Positions 12,000 to 23,900 of a DNA stretch of 64,000 nucleotides are shown piece after piece. The first letter of the stretch is position 1; each line of letters opens with the position of its first letter. The position numbers and the translations under genes were made by a program. This DNA is from Caenorhabditis elegans (lineage: Eukaryota; Nematoda; Chromadorea; Rhabditida; Rhabditidae). The stretch lies in contig NC_003281.10 in the NCBI RefSeq assembly GCF_000002985.6, forward strand, positions 5,828,001 to 5,892,000, given 5' to 3'. The notes under the pieces are model-generated. The model saw only the letters and a list, made by a program, of their open reading frames with translations. It made no database searches and had not been told where the DNA came from.

Positions 12000-14900
12000 T
12001 TGCATTGTTTAAAATATTTTCATTTTTCTTGCGAAACTTCTACGGAAAAGTGTAAAGATGTAACTGAAAATGATCTACCATTAAGGTAATAATGGAAAAA
12101 GGTTACGGTGATAATGGAATTTCTTATCCAAGATTGCTCTTCATGGAGTTTGAAAGTTGATAGTATTCAACTACTGTAAGTCTATAAAAAGTAGTAGACT
12201 TCCAAAAATTTACTGCTTTCAAAAAATCTCATTCCTTTGGGGGGAAAAGCAGCGAGAAAGCGAACTGATGAGCCGAAAAGTGCAAACTATCGAAGTGAGC
12301 GAAAAAGCGAGTGAGCAGCGTTTCTAAAGATAGGAATAAATGCATAGAAAAACAGACGAAGTCTTGTGGTGTTGAGAAGAGGGGCTTTGCATGAAAAGAG
12401 AGCCGCTTTTCGGCTGAATTACTCTGATAACAACGTTGGAAAAAGCTCCACTCTATCACAACTGATAGCATAAGTAACCCATAATGAGCGGAGAGAATGT
12501 TTAGAATAAGAAACGTACAGCATACACACACATGTCTAACATGCAATCATAATCACTTATTCGATTATGAAATAAACGGAAACCAAATGGACGTCGTTGA
12601 AAGGGGGATGAAGCTGTATTGGATTGGAAAATGGCATGAACATGAAGAGGGGAGTCGACTTGGAAAAGGATTAGTGATCTGGTGGTGTCGAAGCAGATTT
12701 GAGAGCGATGAACATACCACTTACAACCGATTAGATAATATTGATTCTTATGAAAAATGATGAAAATATTGAATCATTTTTTTGTCTTTGAATGTAGTTC
12801 GCAAAATTGTTGAAAAGGTGTGTTAAATCCTACAAACCATTTCGAATAGTGGATAACTTTAAGCGAAATGTGTGAAACTCATATAAACGAAAACTACTTC
12901 AAGGCGTTATTAGAAGACGAATTAAAACAATGCTCACGTGACATCAGGTGTCATAGTTCTGTCAATTGAGGCATTTGTACTAGGTTAGTGAAGCGATTGG
13001 TCAGTTGCTTTGCCAACTTTCAAAACTATTATTACGACTTCAAATAAGGCGTGACGAACGCGGGATGGAGATTGGCGGAGGTAGTATGGAGTGAATGGAA
13101 ACAACTACATACAATAAGAGTTTGACAGTAAAATGCGATAAGAGGGTTTGCTTTAATTCCTTTTTTCGCCTCAAGAAAACTTAAAACGGTTAAAAGTGTG
13201 GAAGAATGACTAGGCGAGGGGGATCCTGATCAATAAATTCCGTTGTGGACGGAAGACGAGAAATCGAATAGAACGTGTTATTTTTCCTCGCCTTCTTCCT
13301 CTTCAAACCAATACAAACGACCGTGGCAAGCGACTGGAACACCATCCATCTCTTGTTTATCTGTGGAGATCGTTGTCGGGTTAAGCTTTGAAATACTTTT
13401 CTGGTGCAAATTTCTTAATCTTATTTAAAAATCATTTCCTAGATTTAAATCATCTGTCGATTTTTTAAGAGTAAATAGTTCATGTTATGCTATTGCACAA
13501 AAATAAAGTTTCGTTCCAAAAAATCTAACAACGAAGAAGACAAATAATAGTGAAAAACTAATGAGACACCTCATAAGATTTAATTGGGCTCACAGAGCTT
13601 CGGCATTCTTAACGAATATACTAATGAGAGGAGCAGCACGAGAGGCTTTGTATGAGATTAGAAGCGCGTTTGGCTTTAAAAATGATTTATTTTCTACATT
13701 CCTCATTTTGCAAAAGAACTGAATATCATTGCCTTGCAAAATTGAAAAACCTTTTTACGTGTTTGTTGACGGAATAATTTTCTAGAAACTCCATTGCAAT
13801 GTGGCCGAAAGAGAGACCGAGTGCAAAAACTAATACCTTGGCGAAATGCCAGCGATCGGGTGGAGAAGATGGAAAAATTCGTCGATTTTTTTCCACCTGA
13901 CCGAGAAGTAAAAGAGTTCGCGGAAACTGGAGAGAGTGAGAGGAAGACGCGAGAACACACGTGACGGTTTGCGACAAATGGAATCTTAGACTTTTCGCCA
14001 GGTTGCCGTTACTTTCTGCTGTTGATCGGTAGAAGTGAACAAAAAATGAAACTCTATGGGGGAATAGGAAGGTATCCATAAGTATGTGACTCTTTGACTC
14101 GCCGTTAAAAATTTAAAAAACCGGTCTCATTTAAGTTTACGACCGACAGGAAACAGTGTGTAATAGAGCGTTTTTCTACCATTTTGAACAATTATGGGTC
14201 ACCATTCTAGAATTCTCCGGATATTTTTAGGGTTTGTCGTAGCCTAGAACACAACACTTTTTTTTGTTAATGGACTTTTCAACAAAATTCAAATTTTGTA
14301 GACTATTCAAAGAAAAGGAACACGGTTCTTGAAATATCTTATCAGAATTTCAAAATCTGGATTTTCATTCTAATCTGCTCAAAAAGTGAGGCCTAATTCT
14401 TGACAAATTATTTGATTGAAAAAAAACTTAATTTTGGGCTAAAGCCTAGGCACATCTTAACAAAATTATGCCATTTTCCCATTAAAAAAATCTCCATCAC
14501 AAAAAAATTAGGCATCCGAAAGAAAAAAGGCATTCAGTAACGACAACAAAAAATCTAATTTTTCTAATGATCCTATTCAGTTTCGATTTTGTCAAAAAAC
14601 GATGGGTATTGTCACATCAAATCTATCAGTTAAGTTCTTATTTTTTCCCCATTTTTGGATTATTTTCCTAACTTGATGATCGTCGAGGAACAATAAAGAG
14701 GCCGTGGAGGATAATCTCTGAAAAATCTCTAAAAACTTAGCGACATATCTATTAAACGACCTTAAGATCCTCACACACAGGGAAATCGAACAAAAAAAGA
14801 CAGGGAGAAGGGTGAAAAAAAAAAGATATCGAATCGCCCTGTCCGTACAAATTCATGTTTGAGTGCAGTAGAGAGAGAAAGAAATGAAAAAGAAGTGGGA

Positions 14901-16685
14901 CCTCAGTCCAGATAGGTATCATGTTACGTCGAGACGAACTCTAACATTTCTGAGGCAGTAGCACCTTTTTCCATAAAAATGTTTAGTGAAGCAGCAGAAG
15001 TAGAGGAGTTTTCCAAAAATTTCTGTCCTTTGGCGTCAAAAAAGCAAGAAGTTGTGGAAACACAGACGGACGGAAGGAACAAAAGGAAACTATTGGCGTC
15101 GAGGCACCACGCGGAGCTCCTAGGAGCACAGGAAAACCGCCAGAGCAACAGCAGGGGACGGCGAAAAAAGAAGAAAAAGAAGACTATGGCCAATATTTGA
15201 AACACACACACATACATACATACACATAGACAACATAGAAAGAAAAAGAGAAAGACACTCCTCACAAAAGAACACTATTCAAACACTAACGGGCGATGAT
15301 GGGGGAAAGGAAAGGAAAAAAGAGAGGGTGTTTAAAAAAACGAATATGAAGAAATGAAACATACAGGTGGTGGATCAATGTAGAAAAAATAGATCTTGGA
15401 TATGGAGAGCAAGAAATTTTAATCAGGAATAATGTAGGATTTTTGCTTCAGGACCCTTTTCGGTAATTTTCACAAACAAGCGTCCAAATGAAAATTATAT
15501 AAATCAGCTTTTAGCTCTTCAACTTTTGCTCAAAACTCTTCAGATACATCCTTAACAACCGGGGTTACTACGCTTGTTAATCAAATCAGTGCAACTATTC
15601 TGCAGGTGGTTGTGAGCAACGGAACAAGCTTCATCTCAATCTTCAACAAAAATATATTGAAAACCGGGTGCAGTACACCTCTCTCTCCCCCGTGTCTGTG
15701 TGATGATAGATAGACGGCAGAGCATAATTCGGACTCTCAACGACTGTTTGTGTTATGCTCTTTCTCTTCTTTTTCTCTCTTTTCGATTCGCATCCCACCC
15801 GGTCATTGTCGCCGAGAGTAACAACTCGTCGTCGCGACCTATTGGTAGGACCTCCTTGGAAAATTGAGAGCACCGAAAAAAGAGCACAGAGCAATGGATT
15901 CAAAGAGAGAGAGAAAGAGAAAGAGATGGCGCAGGTAGCACACGCGACAAATGCTGTTCAAATACAGGACAGATTCGCGTGTGTATTTATGAGAACAAAC
16001 TCTCGCCGGGTTTGTGTGCGAATATTGTCTGAATTGAAAACCCTTCCATTTTCGGCGACTTTTCAAAGTTTCAATCTTCGATAGGTTACTGTAGTACAGA
16101 ATTATCTTCGTGACCCGTAAACAAAAAGTGCAGCATCTAGGACATTCCAGCTCGAGGAGCCCTATAAACCACAATTTGTTGACACGGGTGCTGTTTGTGG
16201 CAGAAAAGAGAATAAAATGACATAGAAAGAATGAGGCATTACGAATGGGTGCGAGGTGGACGCGGAGGGAAAACAAGGGTGCCAAAATGAAAACAAAACA
16301 GAAAAACAACATAACATCCTTAAATGTTCACTTGAAATTTCTGATCTTGATTGCTTTGAAAGTTGTGGAAATTTTAGCGCCTTTTATGAGATCATATTAA
16401 CCAATATGACAGCAATACTGGCATATTCTACAAGCTTTATGTAGAATCGAGGAAGCCACTAGGAAAGTTGGCAGCATCCAGATAATAGTATATTCTAATA
16501 GTTTCTGATAAGTCATACTTAAAAACCTCCGTGGAATCTTTTGATGGAACCATCAGAACATCATCATCATTAATTATAATTCCAGAGAAGTAAGCTTCTT
16601 CTTCATTTTCTTCTCCTACTCGGGTGTGAAAATGAAAATGCAATTAGATGCAGAAGCAGAGTGGACACTGACGACAACGATAGCG

Positions 16686-16721
16686 TTGATGATGATGAAG
16701 ATGATGATGATGATGATGATG
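16686..16721. repeat. (GAT)n microsatellite
   Basis: A GATGATGAAGATGATGAT tract of about 36 bases in non-coding sequence. A short acidic open frame across it is explained by the repeat. Confidence 0.8.
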
Positions 16722-19676
16722 GGTGCGAGTGTCGAGAAATGAGGCACACGCATTTTCGGTCTATTATTATCAAGCATATGGGTTCCATTTTAAATAATTA
16801 TAGACCGTACGTGGCGGGGGATGTCTTAAGCTGCCATATCTTTCCGAATTGAAGACCTTCTGTAGATTCACTAGAGATGTTGCAAAATAAGAATTTGGAA
16901 TTCTAATTTGGGATGAAGTGGGAGTGCAACAATCGAACGTTTTTACGCAAAGAGTAGTCTAACCCTCCATAAGAGGGTATGTTTGCACACACACACAGAA
17001 CAATGTATTCACCTAATATCCACGCACACCTATTCAGACCACTTTTCATCGTTGTCCTCGTAGACAAGAGAGATTACACAGGGAGCAAAATGCACAAAAC
17101 AGGGAAGCCGCCGCCAAGAATATATAATCTCTAACAATTTCAACAAATAATCCAAAAGGATAAAAATAAGATTTTTACAAGCTGGCAGAGAAATTGACGA
17201 ATTCTAAATTCTTGTCCATTCAGAAGAGCAGCCACAGAATGTGTCTTAAATTTGAAAAGAACGAGTTATAAATAGTTCATCAACTGCAGTGCTAGAGCTT
17301 CAATCAAAAAATATGTAGTTATGTTCTAACTACACTAGACTCCATTGTATATCGTTAATGTGATGAGTAAGTGCTCTTCTGATATTTTATATAAACAAGG
17401 AAGAATAAATGAATGAAAAAAGGACATGACATAGAATAGAAAAGGAATAGAGCAAAAAGAATACTTTGACGTCTCTTCTTCTTATTTTCTCCTATTCTTT
17501 CTATCATGAAAACCTATCTCTAGCTCTCCTTCACTTCTTCTCACTGCCACACGTGTGTGAGGCTGCGGGCAGAAAAAAAGAAAGAAGAAAAAAAAAGAAG
17601 AAGTGAGCTTTTTTGTGTATGTGTGCTCCATGTGCATTTCGAGCAACACGACGACGACGATGACGGAGACTGAGATGACGAGAGAAATTGAAAGACTCAT
17701 AGGCTTTCAGAAGTTGTGTGATAGGGAAGAGAAGGACAAAATGACGATGGCGACGTAGTGGTGGTGGAAGAGTTAGACTCAGACAGCCAGATTTCGTGAG
17801 AAAAATTGAGTTTCACGACTGAGGAAGGGAAGAATGACAGAAGCAACAAAAAAAAAGAAGAAGAGGAAAGTGGGCTCAAAGTTGAAAATGTGCCATGCAA
17901 CAATGGAAGAGAAAGAGCCACCACATGATTATTCCCACCACAAGCGGAGAAAAAACAGGAAACCGATAGATCCTCCTTCATTATTCCGCATCATCGTTCG
18001 GTTGTTCTTTTTTTTTGACAAAAAAGATGTGGAAAAACGGTTGCGAGGCCAATAAAATGACGAATTTCTAGTCGAATTTCCATGGCTGCTTCACCGTGGA
18101 GAACCCAATTTTAATCCGAAATTCTCATCTTACAAATTGAACCGAAATCCTGTCGTATTTCGAATTTGTCGCTTGAAGGAAAAGCCAAAAATTAAAATAC
18201 GAGTGAAAATTTTTAACGATTGAAATGTTTTCGATTTTTCCTATTTTTAAAGTCTGCCAATAATTGGAAAAAATGTAATGCAAATGGGCAAAAAGTAAGA
18301 TTTTAAGCAGAAACGGAGAATTTCTTTTCATTGTACCAGAACATACATAATTTCTGAAAAGTTCGAAACAGATCGGTCAGAGTTTTATATTTTTAAACAT
18401 AAATGCGTATTGCGGATAATTGTTGCACCTGCACTAATTTCAATACACAAAAATCAAAAAATCATCGAATTCTTTCGAGGTCAACACTGAAAATTGAGAT
18501 ATGGAAAAAAATGCCCTCATATCTCATTTCTCGCTTCGAAAAAAGGAAAACTTCAATCGAGTTTCACGTGTGACACTTTGAAATTGGAAAAAAAGGAGAA
18601 GCTGTGAGAAATTCTCGCATTTCCTTTTTCTTGTGTGTATGTGTTATGCTGTCTCTATGCTCAACAAGACAGAGAAAAAAGAAAGAGAGAGCAAAAATAG
18701 CCTGAATTTGCTCGAAATGTGGAGGGGAAACGGGAAAAAAGAAGAAGCTGAAGAAAGAGGCCAACCAGGAGGAAAAAGAAGAGGAGCCGTCGCCGTGGCA
18801 CACTCAATCGGCCAGAATGGCAACAAAATGCGTCCATGCACAAATTGACGAAAAAACGTGGAGCTGATGTTGCTGAAGCTTCTCTTCTTCGATACCTTTG
18901 CCGTGTTTTCATGGGCGTCGGAAGATCATGTCATAACTGACACACATGCACTTTCCGCATGAAGGAGTATGTTGATGAGAAGGACCGCAACAGAAGAAGC
19001 TTAAAATAGAGACAATATGCACGGAATGATACGGATGACGAAAAGGGCAGCTGCAAACTCATTGAGAAGAGCAAGAGCGAAAGAAAAGAGCCTTAACCGA
19101 GGCAACGCCCAGAGAGTTTAGATGTTGTCAAGGCGACGGTTTAGGGGGAAAAGAAAAGGATATTCCTCAACAGCTATTGTATATTCAACAATACTTTGAG
19201 GGAGATGGTGTGTTAAGTTTTAATGAGAATATATAAAATTTGGGTAACACATTTTTTTTAGCAGTTTCGCGTTATTATTCACCTATTTCTATTTTGGAAG
19301 ATATTTGAACTACAGAAAAAATAATTAAATCTAAAAATTTCCACAGAAAAAGTAAATAAAGACATACCAGTTATATAAATTCTGTGAGTATAGTCTTCGA
19401 TTGGTTTTGCCATATCGTAGTTGAGTACCAGTGATACATCTTTGACGTCGATCCCTGGAAATCAAGTGAATATTATTTTTATTTTTAAAACATTCATAAT
19501 TTTTAATGAATTTTTAACTGAACTTCTAACAAAAATTCCCGACATTTTTCATAATTCAAAGAATTTTTAACAGCACAAACCACGAACCTCTTTAAGCAAC
19601 ATCAGTAACAAAAAGAGTACGGTATCCATCTAACCTTTTAAAGCCTAGATCTTTAAAGGCGGATTCTCCCTGTTCC

Positions 19677-20317
19677 TGACTAGGGAACCGTCAGAAGGTG
19701 TCCATCGGACTTGCATATGAGATCTTTGTCATTCGAACGCCCAGGTCTTAAAACGGTTACCCGTGAATGTTTAGCAGTAAAACTCCAGAGCTAAGCTCGC
19801 GGCGGGCTTTCAAATATCCTAAAATATCTCCGCGGATAAATTTTTTACAGAAAAGTCATCAACTAAAAAGTTGTTGATATTGTTGGAAAGTAAAAGTTTG
19901 TAGCTGAAAGTTTTTTACCAAAAAACATTTTGTTTGAGATAAAAGCATTAGAATAGCAACAGCTTAAAAATAACAGCAACAGTTGCCGCACTTCACGCGC
20001 TTTTATCTCAAGCAAAAATGTTTTTGATAAAAAACTTTCAACTACAAACTTGTTCTTTACAACAATATCAACAACTTTTTAGTTGATGACTTTTCTGTAA
20101 AAAATTTATCCGCGGAGATATGAGCTACCAAAGTGAAATTGGAAAGTAGGCCCTTCAATGCTTCGTTAAAGTGCTATTTTCAGGATCTTTGAGAGCCCGC
20201 CGTGAGTTTGGTTCTGGAGCTTCACCGCTAAAAATTCTCGAGTAACCGTTTTAAGACATGGGCTATCGAATCTCATATGCTAGTTTGATGGGCACCTTCT
20301 GACGGTTCCCCAGTGAG
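19677..20317. mobile_element. Long foldback (terminal-inverted-repeat) element inserted in pseudo-exon 3
   Basis: The left end reads GACTAGGGAACCGTCAGAAGG. The right end, inverted, reads CACTGGGGAACCGTCAGAAGG. Homology continues inward through TCCGCGGATAAATTTTTTAC and AGTTGTTGATATTGTT to a loop of about 50 bases near 19946-19998. Each arm is about 270-320 bases, so the whole element can fold into one long hairpin. The right arm carries about 60-75 extra bases near 20125-20190. There is no open reading frame, so it is non-autonomous. It interrupts sequence homologous to the ddx-23 exon between the bases matching TTTGATCTTGACC and TTTTCCTCCGTG. The exact target duplication is not clear. The family is not identified. 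Confidence 0.85.
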
Positions 20318-20855
20318 TCTTTCCTCCGTGAAAAACCGTGGATTTGATCTTCAGGTTTACGAGACCTTTTGAGAGCATGTCGGCCCATTTTTTTTGACAA
20401 CATTATGATTTTGTTAGGTTTTATTCCTTGGCGAAGGTTTTTTGGAAAAACGATTCGAACACGTCGACGAACTTCTTATTTTTATAATTATCTAACATGT
20501 ACCCAACCTTTAAAGATTTATTTATTTATTTTCAGTTTTCCTTTTTTCACAATAACTAGTAAAACGTATTTCAAAATACTATTTTATTTTATTTTAAAAA
20601 AATTATGATCAGTGTGGAGTGAAATATTTCAGATTTTTAAACTTTCAATTTCGTTTCTTAAAATCGAAAAATTAATTATTTTGCTTCCTAACATGAGAAT
20701 TCATTTAATTTGAATTTTTCCACGAGACTAGCTTTAAAACACACATTCTCCGAATAATGTGCTCTTGGAAATCCGACAGAGAGCAACTTTTCATGATCAT
20801 TTTCCTATTCTGGAATTAATAATGAAATTTGAACGGAATGATGGGGTCAGGAGTA

Positions 20856-20861
20856 TTTATT
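20856..20861 (-). terminator. ddx-23: Poly(A) signal of ddx-23
   Basis: TTTATT on the plus strand is AATAAA on the minus strand. It lies about 83 bases downstream of the ddx-23 stop. Confidence 0.6.
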
Positions 20862-20943
20862 TAACAGATCTGGTAGAACAATCATATAAAAATTGAATAA
20901 ATAAATATAAATGTTGAGATTTTCCAAACAAAAAAGAGAATTA

Positions 20944-23900
20944 TCACTTCAAGAACAATGTTTCATCTTGTCGTTTCTTTGATGTAAACACTCCAGGCTT
21001 ACTCTGTGCATCCGGATGATTCGCAAGTTCAGGTGGGCATGATGACACTGGCGATTCGACCAGAACCTGGAAAAAATACGAGTTAAAATATTTTTATTAA
21101 AAGTATTTATTGAGTGATACATTTTCTTTTGAAACTTTTGAAAAAAAAAACTTTCAAAAACGATTATCTTGGAATTAGACGGAAATTTTGAAAATTAAAT
21201 TCAAAACATTCATTAACGACTTAATTAAAGGGCATCTCATCGAATTAACCTTATTCGAATAAATTTTTTTCGGAGTTGTTTCTTTTTTTCATTGTAATTT
21301 TAATTCGCTTGCAGTAACTACAGTAACCCAAAAGTGGATTTTTTTTTTCTAAATTGTTCAAGAACGCTTAAAATATTTTTTTTAAATATTTTATGAAACG
21401 ATTAACTGATGTTTTCATTTTTAACTACTTATTTCATCGATTATCTTTCAGAAAACCGAATGCAAATCTTTTCTTTTTTGTTGATATTTGGACAAAAAAT
21501 TAAATTTTTTTTGTTGGATTTTTTATCTTTAAAAAATTTTCATTTTTTCATTGTTCTTTAAAAATAAAAATTAAACTAAAGTCCTCAATTTTTCGTTTTT
21601 CTTGTTTAGTTTCTTCTTTAATTTTTCGCAAATTTCAATTTTTATTTTTCGACCTAAAATCAAAACAAAAATTTTTTGATTTTTAGGTCCAATATCATTT
21701 TTGGTGTCCGGTTTCCGTCACAATTTTTACCTGCTTCAAGTCGAAATAGACGGCAGTATCGTCAGGTGTGAGGAATGTGATTGCTTTTCCATGTTTACCA
21801 GCTCGACCTGAAATTTAAAAGAAATTATTATATGTGATCAAGAAGAAAAGTGTGGAAGTTTTCAGATGCTAGTAGCTTCAAAATTTATGAAAACTTCTAC
21901 GCATTTTTTTTCATTTTTTAAAATTTTCTTTAAATAATTTCTTACTGCTCCGCTGTTCTTTATCTTTTTTCCGTTGTAATAAATCATACTATGTGGAGAT
22001 AAATTTTAAAAAAATGATGTCCTCAAGAATCTCATATTTTCCCAAAACAGAAAATTACACTTCATCAAAAAATTTCCACAGAAAAAGTGAATAAAAACAT
22101 ACCAGTTCTACCAATTCTGTGAGTATAGTCTTCAATTGATTTTGCCATATCGTAGTTGAGTACCAGTGATACATCTTTGACGTCGATACCTGAAAATTAA
22201 GTGGATATTATTTTGATTTTCAAAACTTTGAATTTATAATTTTTTAGTTACATTTCGAATCAAACCTCTTCAATTAGTTTTTTTTTTAAATAGGGGAATC
22301 TCAAATTTTTGGGTTTTCATTCAGAAGAGTTTGAAACTTTCAAGAAACGTTATATACCGTATATTCTCTATTAGAGCGGCATGCCGCACTAATTTCCGGG
22401 CCCTTCGCGACGTGCGCTCTATTAGAGACTGCCGTTCTACTGGATACTGCCGCACTAATTTTCGATAACTAATTTTCATATTGAAGTTACTACTGTTGGG
22501 AGTAGTAACCTCAAAATTTCCTTATAAAACCTCATATTTTATGGAAAAATTCGTGAAAATTGTGTAATTTTGCCTCACAAAGACACTAAAATTCAATATT
22601 TAAATGAAAATTTATGAATTCATTCAAGAATGAACAAAAATATCTTCGAAGAAATCGAATAATTGAGGTGGCTCTCGCACCCAAAAAAAGGGGTGCCACA
22701 CTAATAGAGACTGCCGCTCTAATTTTCGAAGAGCCAGTTAGGGTGCCGCTCTAATAGATACGCCGTACTATTAGATACGCCGCTCTAATAGAGAATATAC
22801 GGTATATATATACTTGAAAAAAGTATTTGAATCAACAATTTTTTTCCAAAAAAAAAAACGAACCTCTTCCAGCAACATCAGTAGCCACAAGAATATCACT
22901 CGTTCCTTCTTTAAGAGCCTGCAGAGCGTATTCTCTTTGATCTTGACCTTTTCCTCCGTGAAGAACTGTTGGCTTGAAACCAAGTTTGGTAAGACCTTTT
23001 GAGAGCATATCAGCACCTTTCTTCTGATTGACAAAAATAATAATCGGTGGTTGGAATTGTGATTCGAGCACTTCGACGAGCTTCTTACGTTTACGATCCT
23101 CTGGAACCATGTAGACTACCTGAATACGAAATATTTTGGAATTTTTAAAAAACTTGAAATTTTTTTGAAATTTCTTACTAAAAAATACTAGCCTCTGAAA
23201 AAAGACACTGAAAACAGAATTCCCCCTTTCTGCGTGGTTTCAATCCAGAGATGGGACTTTTTTTTGGCATTTTTTGGTAATTTGACGAAAAATTAATTTT
23301 TTGATTTTATTTTTTAGAAAACCAACAAAAAACCAAACAATTTTTCACTTTTTTCAGTTAAAAAACAATTTTTTGGGTGTTCTTAATTAGTTTTTAGCAA
23401 ATTTTAGTTAACAACTTTTATGAAGCTACTTTAGGAAGCTGCCTTAGTTCTAGTAATTTTTCTAGTTCAGCTTAATGTCGAAATATGAAAAACGATTCTC
23501 ATAATTATTTTTCTTTTCTACCAAGAATAAAATAAATTACCTGTTCAACTCTTTCTGTAGGCTTTCCAGCAGATCCAATATGTACAACTGCTGGTCTTCT
23601 GAGATATTGTCTGGCAAGTCTTTCGATAGCTGAAGACATTGTAGCTGTGAACATGACAGTTTGTCGATATTTCTCTCTTGTTGAGAATCCCTTCATCAAA
23701 GCTTCTTCATTATCGAATTCATCCGTATCTTTCTTCATATTTGTATCTGGCATGTACTCCAGAACCTTCTGAACATCTGGTTCAAATCCCATGTCAAGCA
23801 TTCGATCAGCTTCGTCAAGGATCACATAGGTACACTGATTCAGGAGAAGATATCGATTTTCCAGAACATCGAGAAGACGACCTGGTGTTGCAATGACCAC

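Larger units (their letters stand above)
7120..19310. other. 12-kb gene-free, purine-rich block inside the pseudogene intron
   Basis: This block has no counterpart in the ddx-23 intron it interrupts. Intron homology stops near 7120 on the left and near 19310 on the right. The plus strand is rich in GAGA, GAAGAAG and GGAGG runs with scattered CA repeats. The longest open frame (9563-10060 plus, 165 codons) is low-complexity and shows no domain. I see no tRNA, no convincing miRNA hairpin and no transposase reading. Isolated splice-like sites exist on the minus strand: a donor near 10517 (GGCAACAG|GTAGAA) and an acceptor near 11360 (TTCTCAG|GTCAA). It could hold distal promoter or non-coding exons of mdt-15, non-coding RNA, or inserted intergenic DNA. 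Nothing more specific is supported. Confidence 0.5.
6098..20515 (-). pseudogene. Degenerate duplicate of the last four ddx-23 exons, split by a 12-kb interruption
   Basis: Four blocks match the intact helicase gene in order and strand. Pseudo-exon 3 is about 20515-19588, pseudo-exon 4 is 19454-19368, pseudo-exon 5 is 6997-6921 and pseudo-exon 6 is 6187-6098. Pseudo-exon 5 differs from its source by a single silent base. In pseudo-exon 4 the helicase motif VI reading HRIGRTG has become HRIYITG, which removes key Gly and Arg residues. Pseudo-exon 3 is interrupted by a foldback element at about 19677-20317 and carries many changes. Pseudo-exon 6 keeps its frame ([11 protein letters not shown], related to [11 protein letters not shown]) but stops early, at TGA 6098-6100. 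Flanking intron sequence is also duplicated. The gap between pseudo-exons 4 and 5 is about 12.4 kb, against 295 bases in ddx-23. No helicase core is present, so a functional protein is very unlikely. Confidence 0.88.

Noticed and set aside
12170-12205. Small stem (AAGTCTA...TAGACTT) considered as a miRNA precursor
   Set aside because: The stem is only about 7 base pairs, far too short for a pre-miRNA.
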